Part shown: in pieces, positions 1-7,441 of the stretch
Layout of the letters: every line of letters starts with the position of its first letter
Position numbering within the stretch: position 1 is the first letter of the stretch
Source of the DNA: Dehalococcoidia bacterium
GTDB taxonomy: Bacteria; Chloroflexota; Dehalococcoidia; Dehalococcoidales; DAOWKM01
Assembly: GCA_030643695.1 (NCBI GenBank)
Contig: DAOWKM010000085.1
Span: 1 to 12,013 of the forward strand
Direction of reading: 5' to 3'
DNA: 12,013 bases
Translations under genes and position numbers: made by a program
The notes under the pieces: model-generated
Database searches by the model: none
What the model saw: the letters and a program-made list of their open reading frames with translations, nothing else
Told to the model about the DNA's origin: nothing

Positions 1-2
1 AG

Positions 3-944
3 CTATATTATATGGCTTCTATTTTCAGGTACGAAAGACCCCAGGCGGGAAGATACCGACAACACTATCAGTTTGGCTATGAGGCTATTGGTGATGATGA
101 CCCCGCCCTTGATGCCGAAGTCATTGGTATGGCATGGCAATTCTTCCAGCACCTAGGCATTTGCCACTTATCACTCCAGCTCAACAGCATCGGTTGTAAA
201 CAGTGCCGACCAGAATATCTAAGCGTCTTGAAGGATTATTATGCCAACTACACCCACGACCTGTGCCCAGACTGCAAAATCAGGCTAAAGAGAAACCCCC
301 TTCGCCTTCTTGATTGTAAAAAGCCCTTATGCCACCAAATAGCTAGCTCTGCTCCAAAAAGCACCGACTACCTCTGTCAGCAATGTGATGAGCACTTCAG
401 CCAACTGAAGAGATACCTGGGACTACTTAAACTCCCCTTTGAAGTAAACCACTGCCTGGTTCGTGGTTTGGACTATTACACCAGGACCGTATTTGAGGTT
501 CAGCCTGAGGCAGAAGGAGCCCAGAGCACATTGGGTGGTGGGGGGCGATACGATAACCTGATTGAGGAATTAGGTGGAAAACCTACCCCGGCTATTGGCT
601 TCGCTGCTGGCATAGAGCGAATAATACTTAACCTGAAGAAACAGGATGTTCCCATTCCAAGGCTATCTCGACCGCAGGTTTTTATCGCCTACACAGGCGA
701 TGCCGCTAGAGATAAAGCAATAAAGCTGGCATCGGCACTTAGACAAGCCGGTATTGGTGTAATAAAGGCTATCGGCAGTAAAAGCCTTAAAGCTCAACTT
801 AGACAGGCTAATACCCTTGGTGCTCATTACACCGTGATTATCGGTGAGCAAGAGGTAAAGACGGCTACGGTGATACTACGGGATATGACCAATGCCCGGC
901 AGAAGACTGTTCCTTTATCCCACCTACCAGGACTATTGCGGTAA
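3..944 (+). CDS. hisS: Histidyl-tRNA synthetase, 5'-truncated by window edge
   Basis: Class II aminoacyl-tRNA synthetase that charges tRNA-His with histidine in the cytoplasm. The reading frame is open to the left edge: the codons at 3-11 read L-Y-Y and lead straight into motif 2 (IFRYERPQAGRYRQ), so the ATG at 12 is internal and roughly the first 100 residues are missing. Further on are the four-cysteine insert of the bacterial enzyme (GCKQC, LCPDC, then NPLRLLDCK), the histidine-binding HisA signature LVRGLDYYTRTVFE (about 459-500), the GGGGRYDNL segment, motif 3 (AIGFAAGIERI, about 591-623) and a C-terminal anticodon-binding domain starting near PQVFIAY. All diagnostic motifs are intact, so this is a working housekeeping gene cut by the window. 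It ends 89 bases before etfB and no convincing terminator follows it. Confidence 0.97.
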   Translation, partial: LYYMASIFRYERPQAGRYRQHYQFGYEAIGDDDPALDAEVIGMAWQFFQHLGICHLSLQLNSIGCKQCRPEYLSVLKDYYANYTHDLCPDCKIRLKRNPLRLLDCKKPLCHQIASSAPKSTDYLCQQCDEHFSQLKRYLGLLKLPFEVNHCLVRGLDYYTRTVFEVQPEAEGAQSTLGGGGRYDNLIEELGGKPTPAIGFAAGIERIILNLKKQDVPIPRLSRPQVFIAYTGDAARDKAIKLASALRQAGIGVIKAIGSKSLKAQLRQANTLGAHYTVIIGEQEVKTATVILRDMTNARQKTVPLSHLPGLLR

Positions 945-965
945 CTAGCTAGGTTCAGTAAAAAA

Positions 966-995
966 TTGACAAGATTAAGCCCTAATTATTAATAT
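966..995 (+). promoter_or_regulatory. Predicted sigma-70 promoter of etfBA
   Basis: A perfect -35 box TTGACA at 966-971 is followed after 18 bases by TAATAT at 990-995, which matches the -10 consensus at four of six positions in AT-rich surroundings. It lies in the 89-base gap after hisS and about 40 bases before the etfB start. This suggests that etfBA is transcribed separately from hisS. It is a consensus match only. Confidence 0.55.
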
Positions 996-1033
996 ATCTA
1001 ATCAATGCAGCCCATAAAGGAGGGAGAGACGTA

Positions 1034-1834
1034 ATGAATATGATTGTCTGCGTGAAGCAGGTGATTGACCCTGAAGCACCACCAGCCAGCTTTAAGATTG
1101 ACCCTTCCAGTAACAAGGTGGTGCCACCACCAGGGGTATCGCCAGTAATCAGCCCATTTGATGAGAATGCTGCCGAGGCGGCACTAAAAATTAAGGATAC
1201 CCAGGGGGGTAAAATTACTGTCATAAGCCTGGGCACCAACCTGCTACGCGATGTGGTAAAGAAACCGCTATCAATGGGTGCCGATGAACTCATTCTATTA
1301 GAGGATGAGGCTTTTACCAATGGTGATAGCTGGTCAACCGCTTACGCATTGGCTATGGCTATCAAGAAGATAGGTGATTATGACATTATTTTCTGCGGCA
1401 GGCAGGCTGCTGACTGGGATGCGGGACAAGTAGGCTTAGGCATCGCTGAGATACTGGGGTTACCCAGTGTAACAGCAGCCAAAAAAATAGATATCACCGA
1501 TAGTAAGGCAAGGGTGGAAATGGTAACCACTGATGGCTACGAGGTTATTGAAGTCCCCTTGCCTGCCTTAATCACGGTAAGTAGTGAGCTTGGTGAACCT
1601 CGCTACCCCACGATAAAGGGAATTATGGCAGCTAAACGGAAAGAGCCCATTATCTGGAAGCCAGCCGATATCGGGGTTGACCCCTCTCAAGTTGGTGCCA
1701 GCGGCAGACGTATCAAAATACTCAAGCTATTCCAACCAATTCGCGAAGGCAAGTGTGAGATTATAGAAGGGGAAAGCGTTGAAGAGGCAGCGGCTAATCT
1801 AGCCTCAAAGATGAGGAAAGCCAAACTATTATAG
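1034..1834 (+). CDS. etfB: Electron transfer flavoprotein, beta subunit
   Basis: Small subunit of the ETF heterodimer, a soluble FAD protein that passes electrons between flavin dehydrogenases (for example acyl-CoA dehydrogenases) and a quinone oxidoreductase or, in bifurcating forms, NADH and ferredoxin. The 266 residues are typical. It opens with the family N-terminus MIVCVKQV and has the nucleotide-loop signature CGRQAADWDAGQVG at residues 121-134, followed by the usual GIAEILGLPSVT stretch. The start is fixed by AAAGGAGGG at 1016-1024, ten bases before the ATG; a second ATG two codons later is too far from it. It is followed after 29 bases by etfA. No dehydrogenase, FixC/FixX or ETF-quinone oxidoreductase gene adjoins, so the partner is unknown. 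I cannot tell a bifurcating from a simple ETF by eye. Confidence 0.95.
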   Translation: MNMIVCVKQVIDPEAPPASFKIDPSSNKVVPPPGVSPVISPFDENAAEAALKIKDTQGGKITVISLGTNLLRDVVKKPLSMGADELILLEDEAFTNGDSWSTAYALAMAIKKIGDYDIIFCGRQAADWDAGQVGLGIAEILGLPSVTAAKKIDITDSKARVEMVTTDGYEVIEVPLPALITVSSELGEPRYPTIKGIMAAKRKEPIIWKPADIGVDPSQVGASGRRIKILKLFQPIREGKCEIIEGESVEEAAANLASKMRKAKLL

Positions 1835-1863
1835 ATTCTGGACAATAACAAGGAGGTAAATCT

Positions 1864-2862
1864 ATGACTGAATATAAAGGCGTTATGATTTACAGTGAGG
1901 TTACCGAGGGAAAGCTAGCGGCAATCTCTACCGAGTTAAAGGGTTGTGGAAGAAAGCTAGCTGATGACCTGGGACAGGAGTTAAGCGCGGTGCTAGTGGG
2001 TAGTGGCATAAGTGGTTTAGCTCAGGAGGTAATTGCCTTTGGTGCTGATAAGGTGTATATAGTTGATGACCCCCTGCTCAAAGACTACCAGACAGATTCC
2101 TATGTCCAGGTTATGGAAAAGGTAATCAAGCAAGTGATGCCTCAGATTTTCCTTCTGGGACAGACCTCTATTGGGCGCGACCTGGCCCCCAGGCTAGCCT
2201 TTAGGCTGAATACGGCAGCCTCTATGGATTGTCTGGAGCTAGCTATTGACCCTGACTCCAAGCTAATGTTGCGAACCAAACCGGTCTATGGAGGAAATGC
2301 CCAAGCTGTCTTTACCTGCGAGTCCTACCCACAGATAGCTACGGTTAGAGTCAAGGTAATGTCACCCCTGGAGCGAGATACCTCAAGGCAAGGGGAAGTC
2401 ATCACTATTGAGGCTGGCTTAGACCCTTCAATGATAAAAACTAAAGTATTGGAGAAGGTGAAAGCAGAGGTAGAAGGGATAAAACTGGAGGATGCCGAGG
2501 TAATAGTTTCTGGAGGTAGGGGTTTAGGTAGTGCTGAAGGCTTCAAGGAATTGGAGGAGCTGGCTAAAGTATTAAAGGGGGCGGTAGGTTCCAGCCGACC
2601 ACCCTGTGATAATGGCTGGGTGCCGGAGGCGCTACACATAGGCCTTACCGGCAAGGTGGTTGCTCCTGACCTCTATATTGCGGTAGCTATTTCCGGGGCT
2701 AGCCAGCACCTAGCTGGCTGTTCTGGCTCCAAGAATATTATCGCCATAAATAAAGACCCTGAGGCAAACATCTTTAAGGAAGCCCGCTTTGGTGTGGTCG
2801 GGGACTACAGAAAGGTGATACCCGCCTTCACCGATAAGGTAAAGGAGCTTTTAGCCGGGTAA
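1864..2862 (+). CDS. etfA: Electron transfer flavoprotein, alpha subunit
   Basis: Large, FAD-carrying subunit partnering etfB; its 332 residues are normal for the family. The N-terminal half is the domain that packs against EtfB, with GQTSIGRDLAPRLA at 99-112. The C-terminal FAD domain has SGGRGLG (216-222), the flavin-contacting SSRPPCDNGW (243-252), then TGKVVAPDLYIAVAISGASQ (262-281), HLAGCSGSK and AINKDPEANIF. The Gln often found before the TGK motif is Leu here (IGLTGK), a variation probably without functional consequence. AAGGAGG at 1850-1856 lies seven bases before the ATG and fixes the start. The stop codon lies just 2 bases from the stop of the opposing EF-G-like gene, so no separate terminator fits between the two genes. 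Confidence 0.95.
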   Translation: MTEYKGVMIYSEVTEGKLAAISTELKGCGRKLADDLGQELSAVLVGSGISGLAQEVIAFGADKVYIVDDPLLKDYQTDSYVQVMEKVIKQVMPQIFLLGQTSIGRDLAPRLAFRLNTAASMDCLELAIDPDSKLMLRTKPVYGGNAQAVFTCESYPQIATVRVKVMSPLERDTSRQGEVITIEAGLDPSMIKTKVLEKVKAEVEGIKLEDAEVIVSGGRGLGSAEGFKELEELAKVLKGAVGSSRPPCDNGWVPEALHIGLTGKVVAPDLYIAVAISGASQHLAGCSGSKNIIAINKDPEANIFKEARFGVVGDYRKVIPAFTDKVKELLAG

Positions 2863-2864
2863 GG

Positions 2865-4922
2865 TTAGCTCTTCTCAGCTTGCCGCTGGGCAATAATCTT
2901 TTGAGCGATATGAGGCGGCGTCTCCTCATAATGGCTAAACTCTACAGTATAGCTGGCTCTGCCCTGAGTCATTGATTTGAGGTCTATGGTATAGCGTAAT
3001 ATCTCCGCCAGCGGCACTTGAGCCTCAATAACATTAATGCCACCGGCGGGGTTCATGCCTAATACCCGGGCTCGTTTAGTATTAAGGTCGCCCATAATAT
3101 CACCGGTATAGTCCTCAGGGACAGTCACCTTAACATTCATTATCGGCTCAAGGAGAATGGGCTGTCCTTGAGACAATCCCTTCCTCAGTGCCCCGGCTCC
3201 GGCAATTTTGAAGCATATTTCCGAAGAGTCAACGGGGTGAAAGCTGCCATCATATACCGTTGTCTTTATGTCAGCAACGGGGTAACGAGCCAAAACCCCC
3301 TCATGAATTGCCTCATTGACTCCCTTCTCTACCGCCGGAATATAGTTCTTGGGTATAGCCCCACCGACTATCTTATCAGTAAACTCACAGCCGCTACCAC
3401 GAGCTAACGGCTCCAACCTCAAGAAAACATGCCCGTATTGACCATGTCCCCCCGTCTGCTTCTTATGTTTATACTCAGCCTCAGCGGAGACAGTGATAGT
3501 CTCTTTATACGGGACGTGGGGGGTCCCCAGCACTACACCTACACCGAGTTTTCGCAACATCTTCTCCGCTGCCACTTCAAGCTGAGTCTCACCAACTCCA
3601 GATAGAATAGTCTCACCAGTATCAGCATCCCGATGCACCTGAAGAGAGGGGTCCTCTTCAACTAGTCTAGATAGTGCCTCCCCCAGCTTATCCAGGTCAG
3701 CCTTGGTCTTAGGCTGCACCGCCTCGCTAAAAGTCGGTTTGGGGAATAGGATGGGGGCAATCTTCACCGGTTTATCCCGACTACACAAGGTATCGCCAGT
3801 GCTAGTTAGGCTCAATTTGGCTACTACCCCTATCTCTCCTGCCCTGAGCTGAGATGCTGGCTCCTGAGTCTTACCTCTCAGTATGAATAGCTGACCTATA
3901 CGCTCTGTCTCACCCTGTGTAGCGTTCCACACCTGGGAGTTACTATCAATGGTGCCAGTATAAACCCGAAAGTAGGTAAGTTTACCAACATAGGGGTCAG
4001 CACTAGTCTTAAACACCAGGGTAGCCAGAGGGGCATCCTGACTCGGCTTAATTGCTTGTTCTAATGAATCGCCAGCAATAACCATCTCTCGCTCTCTAGG
4101 TGATGGCAGATAACTACACACGGCATCCAGTAGTGAGATAATCCCTACATTTTGTAGGGCTGAGCCAACCAAAACTGGCACCATTTTGCCGGTTACCACC
4201 GCCTGCCTTAGTCCCGTCTTAAGTTCCTCCAGACTGAGTTCTTCACCGCCCAGATACTTCTCCAGTAATCTATCATCAACTTCAACTGCTGCCTCTACCA
4301 TCTTCTCCCGAAAGGAATCAGCTTGAGATTGCAGTGATGAGGGTATTTCACCCTCCTTTGCCGGAGAACCGACATAGCTCCTCATTGTCAGCAGGTCAAT
4401 TACCCCTTGGAAGTCATTATGGGCACCGATGGGTAACTGCAATGGTATGCATCTAGAGCCAAACTTTGATTGAAGCTCTTCCAATGTGCGATAAAAGTTA
4501 GCATTCTCACGGTCTATCTTGTTAATAAAGATAAGGCGAGGCAGGCTAGCTTCCTCACAATAGGACCATACCTGTTCACTACCAACCTCAACACCGGAGG
4601 CAGCACAGACCACAACTATTGCCCCCTCACTAACCCGCATTGCTGCCTTGACCTCACCAACAAAGTCAGAATAACCAGGGGTATCAATAAGATTAATCTT
4701 AGTTTCCTGCCACTGACAGGGAAGCGGAGTCAGGTTAATACTAATCTTGCGCTTCACCTCACTGGGGTCATAATCTGAGGTAGTAGTCCCATCATCAACC
4801 CTACCTAGCCGGGGGACTGCTCTAGCAGTAAACAAAATTGCTTCTGATATTGATGTTTTGCCAGCACCACAATGAGACAGTAAACAGAGGTTACGAATAT
4901 TTTCCAGACTATATTGCTGCAT
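2865..4922 (-). CDS. Elongation factor G-like GTPase (EF-G-2 type)
   Basis: A 685-residue translational GTPase with the full EF-G domain order: GTP-binding domain, domain II, the III/V ferredoxin folds and domain IV. GTPase motifs are G1 SHCGAGKTS (16-24), G3 DTPGYSDF (80-87) and G4 NKID (134-137). Domain IV carries QTGGHGQYGHV and DGSFHPVDSSE, and domain V ends with SMTQGRASYTVEF and HYEETP. It departs from canonical EF-G at the catalytic His after DTPG (Tyr here), at the switch I R-G-I-T motif (RKISI here) and at GMGELHL (GVGETQL here). These changes resemble the paralogous EF-G-2 group known from Thermus thermophilus. It sits alone rather than in an rpsL-rpsG-fusA-tuf operon, so it is probably a second, specialised factor. 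The ATG is preceded by a GGGGAGAAGG ribosome-binding site. Its exact cellular role is unknown. Confidence 0.9.
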   Translation of the reverse strand: MQQYSLENIRNLCLLSHCGAGKTSISEAILFTARAVPRLGRVDDGTTTSDYDPSEVKRKISINLTPLPCQWQETKINLIDTPGYSDFVGEVKAAMRVSEGAIVVVCAASGVEVGSEQVWSYCEEASLPRLIFINKIDRENANFYRTLEELQSKFGSRCIPLQLPIGAHNDFQGVIDLLTMRSYVGSPAKEGEIPSSLQSQADSFREKMVEAAVEVDDRLLEKYLGGEELSLEELKTGLRQAVVTGKMVPVLVGSALQNVGIISLLDAVCSYLPSPREREMVIAGDSLEQAIKPSQDAPLATLVFKTSADPYVGKLTYFRVYTGTIDSNSQVWNATQGETERIGQLFILRGKTQEPASQLRAGEIGVVAKLSLTSTGDTLCSRDKPVKIAPILFPKPTFSEAVQPKTKADLDKLGEALSRLVEEDPSLQVHRDADTGETILSGVGETQLEVAAEKMLRKLGVGVVLGTPHVPYKETITVSAEAEYKHKKQTGGHGQYGHVFLRLEPLARGSGCEFTDKIVGGAIPKNYIPAVEKGVNEAIHEGVLARYPVADIKTTVYDGSFHPVDSSEICFKIAGAGALRKGLSQGQPILLEPIMNVKVTVPEDYTGDIMGDLNTKRARVLGMNPAGGINVIEAQVPLAEILRYTIDLKSMTQGRASYTVEFSHYEETPPHIAQKIIAQRQAEKS

Positions 4923-4947
4923 CTAATTACCTTCTCCCCTGGCTTAT

Positions 4948-4967
4948 TCGGTTAATATTATAACCGA
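4948..4967. promoter_or_regulatory. Inverted repeat over the -10 box, candidate operator
   Basis: A 20-base interrupted palindrome with seven-base arms, TCGGTTA at 4948-4954 and TAACCGA at 4961-4967, separated by six AT-only bases. It covers the predicted TATAAT. A dimeric repressor bound here would block the promoter. The arms are AT-rich and no T-run follows on the minus strand, so a terminator for the preceding transglutaminase gene is less likely. Chance symmetry is not excluded. Confidence 0.35.
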
Positions 4968-4986
4968 TAGTTTGAACAGGGGGCAA
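4957..4986 (-). promoter_or_regulatory. Predicted promoter of the EF-G-like gene
   Basis: Read on the minus strand, TTGCCC (complement of 4981-4986) is followed after 18 bases by a perfect TATAAT (complement of 4957-4962). It lies about 35-65 bases before the EF-G-like start, in the 77-base gap after the transglutaminase gene. This gap is the first sizeable one since xerD, which supports a separate transcription start here. Confidence 0.6.
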
Positions 4987-4999
4987 GTAACTTACAGGG

Positions 5000-5827
5000 T
5001 TAGCGAGCCCGCCGTCTTCTAAATAAAGACATGAACCACAGTAAGCCAATTATGCTGATGAAGGAAAATGGTTGGGACGAGGAGGTTTTGCCAGCCTGGG
5101 CAACCACAGTTGAGGGCGCAGTAGATGGTTCTAGCGGAGCTATTGCTTGTGCCGATATTTCATAGGCTGCCAGTTTTACATTGATAAACTCCTTAGATAC
5201 CCAACCCAGCGGGTTGTTTTTGCCAGTTGCCTCAGCCCACACCCATCCTGGTTCACCCTCCAGCTCAAAAACAGCGGCCGCCTTTTTATAGCCAGGCAGG
5301 TAGACCAATGATGCGGTATGACCTGAGCCAACCACTATCGCTGAGCGGTATCCAGCTCCTTTATACATAACCGCCAGTAGCACCGCGCTGTCCTCACAAT
5401 CGCCATAACCAACTCCATCCTGGTTAATAGCAGTCGCCAGTTCATCAGCATTCTGAGCAAACTCATCATACTTAAACTGGTCTATATCCGAGGTATAATT
5501 AACCCTATCCCGAACAAAATGAAATACCGCTTCTGCCCTCTGCATTCTGTCCGGGTATCTGGCGGCGATTTGTTCACCCAAACTATAGGCCAGAGCCGCT
5601 TCTTCACCCAAGCTCTCAAAGGCGATAGCCGGTCGAAAACCTGTCTCCGATAGTTGATAAAACCCATCATCACCAAAGGCTCTGGTTCGGCATATCCCCC
5701 AGCCGTCGAATATATCGCCATTCATCTCATGGAAACTGGCTGATGGAGTTGCTGAGGCATAATCGGTAACCGCTAGCCCGGCGACTAATACCAGTATTAA
5801 GACCAGTAAAACCCTAATCCTTTTCAT
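5000..5827 (-). CDS. Secreted transglutaminase-like protein with C-terminal membrane anchor
   Basis: A 275-residue exported protein. A signal peptide (MKRIRV, hydrophobic core 6-20, likely cut after the A-S-A at 24-26) is followed by a transglutaminase-like, papain-fold domain. The catalytic triad is readable: Cys144 in GYGDCEDSA, His170 in GSGHTASLVYLPGY, and the acidic residue Glu199 in WVWAEATG. After the domain come an Ala/Pro/Ser/Thr-rich linker (about 228-251), a hydrophobic segment (about 255-269) and a terminal arginine cluster RRRRAR. The tail resembles either a stop-transfer anchor or a C-terminal sorting signal. Bacterial members of this superfamily are usually cysteine proteases or amidases rather than cross-linkers; the substrate is unknown. 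The ATG overlaps the stop of the upstream DUF350-like gene in an ATGA arrangement, so translation is probably coupled. Confidence 0.85.
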   Translation of the reverse strand: MKRIRVLLVLILVLVAGLAVTDYASATPSASFHEMNGDIFDGWGICRTRAFGDDGFYQLSETGFRPAIAFESLGEEAALAYSLGEQIAARYPDRMQRAEAVFHFVRDRVNYTSDIDQFKYDEFAQNADELATAINQDGVGYGDCEDSAVLLAVMYKGAGYRSAIVVGSGHTASLVYLPGYKKAAAVFELEGEPGWVWAEATGKNNPLGWVSKEFINVKLAAYEISAQAIAPLEPSTAPSTVVAQAGKTSSSQPFSFISIIGLLWFMSLFRRRRAR

Positions 5828-6309
5828 AGTGATGTGGTTAATGCCGCATGGAGGATAAGACCAAAGAAAATGAGATAGCCAAAGACATAGATACCTACTG
5901 CCACCGGATTCTGGTTGATGCTGACAAATGGTATTTTAGGGGTTAATTTATCAATGAGGTGGAACCAGGCTATCCCAATGAGCAGACTTACCACAAAGCT
6001 TACGGCTAATAATCCCAACTGCCTGAAATCAAAAAAGTATCCCAGTAACGGGCCACCAAATGCAGTTGGTGCCGTAGCTGCACCGTGGATGACAAGTCCA
6101 ACAAGAATGAAAAAGCCAGCAATGAACAAGCCGGTGGCAATAGGGCTCTCTCCTATACGCTGGCGCTGATGAATATGAGGGGTGAGAGCATCTAGCGCCC
6201 TAATCCCAAGCCAGGCAAGGAGGGTGCAGATGAGAGCCAACCATATAATCTTCGCCATCCATATTAGAACAATCAACCAGAAGGGAGTTACTAAACCTAG
6301 CTCATACAT
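5824..6309 (-). CDS. DUF350-like membrane protein with internal repeat
   Basis: A 161-residue very hydrophobic protein with about four or five membrane helices. It contains two copies of one unit: a short LTP motif, a loop with G/N-x-x-P-[IV]-A, then a helix ending in H-[GA]-A. The first copy is LTPH...GESPIATG at about residues 41-78 and the second is DKLTPK...NQNPVAVG at about 120-157. This duplicated layout fits the DUF350 (YjfL-like) family, whose function is unknown. AAGGAGG (complement of 6317-6323) lies seven bases before the ATG. It starts 15 bases after the SpoIIM-like gene and its TGA overlaps the ATG of the transglutaminase-like gene by four bases, which suggests the three envelope proteins are made together. 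The family call is by repeat pattern only. Confidence 0.7.
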   Translation of the reverse strand: MYELGLVTPFWLIVLIWMAKIIWLALICTLLAWLGIRALDALTPHIHQRQRIGESPIATGLFIAGFFILVGLVIHGAATAPTAFGGPLLGYFFDFRQLGLLAVSFVVSLLIGIAWFHLIDKLTPKIPFVSINQNPVAVGIYVFGYLIFFGLILHAALTTSL

Positions 6310-6324
6310 AAAATGTCCTCCTTA

Positions 6325-6873
6325 TTAGGTTAATAGCAATGGGGTAACATATGTTTCAATGATAGCCGCTGGCAGAAGCAAGGCAAGGGCTAACATAAGA
6401 TACCTTAAATTTTGCCTCAGACAAAGTGGTAACAGACTTCTCCTCTTCTTTTTGAATAGGGCTAGTATTGCCATTGCGCCAAAACTAAGAGCGGCGGCCT
6501 CACCCAGAATTAGAGCCGGGAGTTCAAAAATGCCGTGAGGGAATAAACCAGCCAATACATAGCCAAGGGATTCTTGTTGAATTACCAAGGTTGATACAAA
6601 GGCAAGGAGCCAGCCATTGAGAGTTAACGCTAGAATGGGTGCCAAGCAAAGAATCGGGCTGAAGAAAAAGCTCAGCAGTAGGGCTGAGGCATTCTTAGCC
6701 AAGATGAGCAAAGCAGTAAGGGCATTAAACGGAACTAAGATGGAACTAAACTGTTTAATGGCAGAAATCTCTTCAGAAAGAAGGCTGGCAATACCAGCCG
6801 GGGTAGCCAAACCAAGAGCAAAGCCGATGCCGAATAGAAAAACAGCAATGAAAATCCATCTTTTATAGCTCAT
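6325..6873 (-). CDS. SpoIIM-family (DUF95-like) integral membrane protein
   Basis: A 182-residue protein with about five membrane helices. The family signature is clear: Lys-Asn at 60-61, an Asn-Gly pair after helix three (86-87), and FPHGIFELPALILGEAA at 111-127, the motif shared by sporulation stage II protein M and its relatives in non-sporulating bacteria and archaea. It also ends with an IIETYVTP motif typical of the last helix. A basic loop KKKRR (141-145) probably faces the cytoplasm. In non-sporulators the family's role is unknown, though members often sit in envelope clusters with transglutaminase-like proteins. The start has AAGG six bases upstream, and the stop of the nitroreductase gene lies 8 bases before the ATG. 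Nothing else here indicates sporulation. Confidence 0.85.
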   Translation of the reverse strand: MSYKRWIFIAVFLFGIGFALGLATPAGIASLLSEEISAIKQFSSILVPFNALTALLILAKNASALLLSFFFSPILCLAPILALTLNGWLLAFVSTLVIQQESLGYVLAGLFPHGIFELPALILGEAAALSFGAMAILALFKKKRRSLLPLCLRQNLRYLMLALALLLPAAIIETYVTPLLLT

Positions 6874-6881
6874 CTAAAACC

Positions 6882-7430
6882 TTATCTATTGCCATATTTA
6901 TTTTGAAAAATGATTTCAGAAAGTTCTTTTCTTGGTCTAATCTCAGGTTCCTGGTCAGGGTAGCCAAGAGGGGTCATTGAAACCACACAAAAACCCGGCG
7001 GCACCTTTAGAATACTGGCAGCCTGTTTAGCATTAAACCCGCCAATATGCACTGTGCCTAACCCCAGCGAATGAGCCGCTAACGCCAGGTTCTGCATAGC
7101 TAATGCCACATCAAACATAAACCAATAATCGCCTTTATCTGTAGCTGGTTTTCCCCCACGATAGCCTGACTTCTCCAGTTCAGCACAAGCTACAATTACC
7201 ACCGGGGCATTCCTAATGGCATCAGTAGCTGGATTATCAACTAATGCACTAGCAAGCTCGCTCTTGATACTGCTATCACGCACCACAATAAATCTCCAGC
7301 ACTGGGTATTAGCCCAGGACGGTGCCCACCGAGCTGCTTCCAAAACAAGCTCAATAGTTCTGTCATCTACTGGAGTAGCCTTATACCTGCGGATGCTCCG
7401 TCTGGTTCTAATTGCTTCTAGAACTTCCAT
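6882..7430 (-). CDS. Nitroreductase-family FMN-dependent oxidoreductase
   Basis: A 182-residue cytoplasmic flavoprotein of the nitroreductase fold, normally an FMN-binding homodimer that uses NAD(P)H to reduce nitro compounds, quinones or other acceptors. Visible family motifs are the FMN phosphate-binding RTRRSIRRY at 8-16, PSWANTQCWRFIVV (37-50), the DVALAMQNLALAAHSLGLGT segment and the IGGF loop, and a C-terminal LGYPDQEPEIRPRKE that is typical of the small subfamily. The natural substrate cannot be read from sequence. AAGGGGGG lies about eight bases before the ATG. The gene starts 11 bases after the pcm stop and ends 8 bases before the SpoIIM-like gene, inside the same run of genes. Confidence 0.9.
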   Translation of the reverse strand: MEVLEAIRTRRSIRRYKATPVDDRTIELVLEAARWAPSWANTQCWRFIVVRDSSIKSELASALVDNPATDAIRNAPVVIVACAELEKSGYRGGKPATDKGDYWFMFDVALAMQNLALAAHSLGLGTVHIGGFNAKQAASILKVPPGFCVVSMTPLGYPDQEPEIRPRKELSEIIFQNKYGNR

Positions 7431-7441
7431 AATATCCCCCC

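Noticed and set aside
982..1320. A 112-codon minus-strand frame opposite etfB
   Set aside because: It lies wholly opposite a clearly identified gene and has a Ser/Gly/Leu-rich composition of no recognisable family; the frame is a shadow of etfB codon use.
2325..2654. A 109-codon minus-strand frame opposite etfA
   Set aside because: Shadow of etfA; Pro/Ser-rich, with no motif and no start signal.
6325..6873. The SpoIIM-family gene as a sign of sporulation
   Set aside because: The family is common in non-sporulating bacteria and archaea, and no other sporulation gene is in the window.
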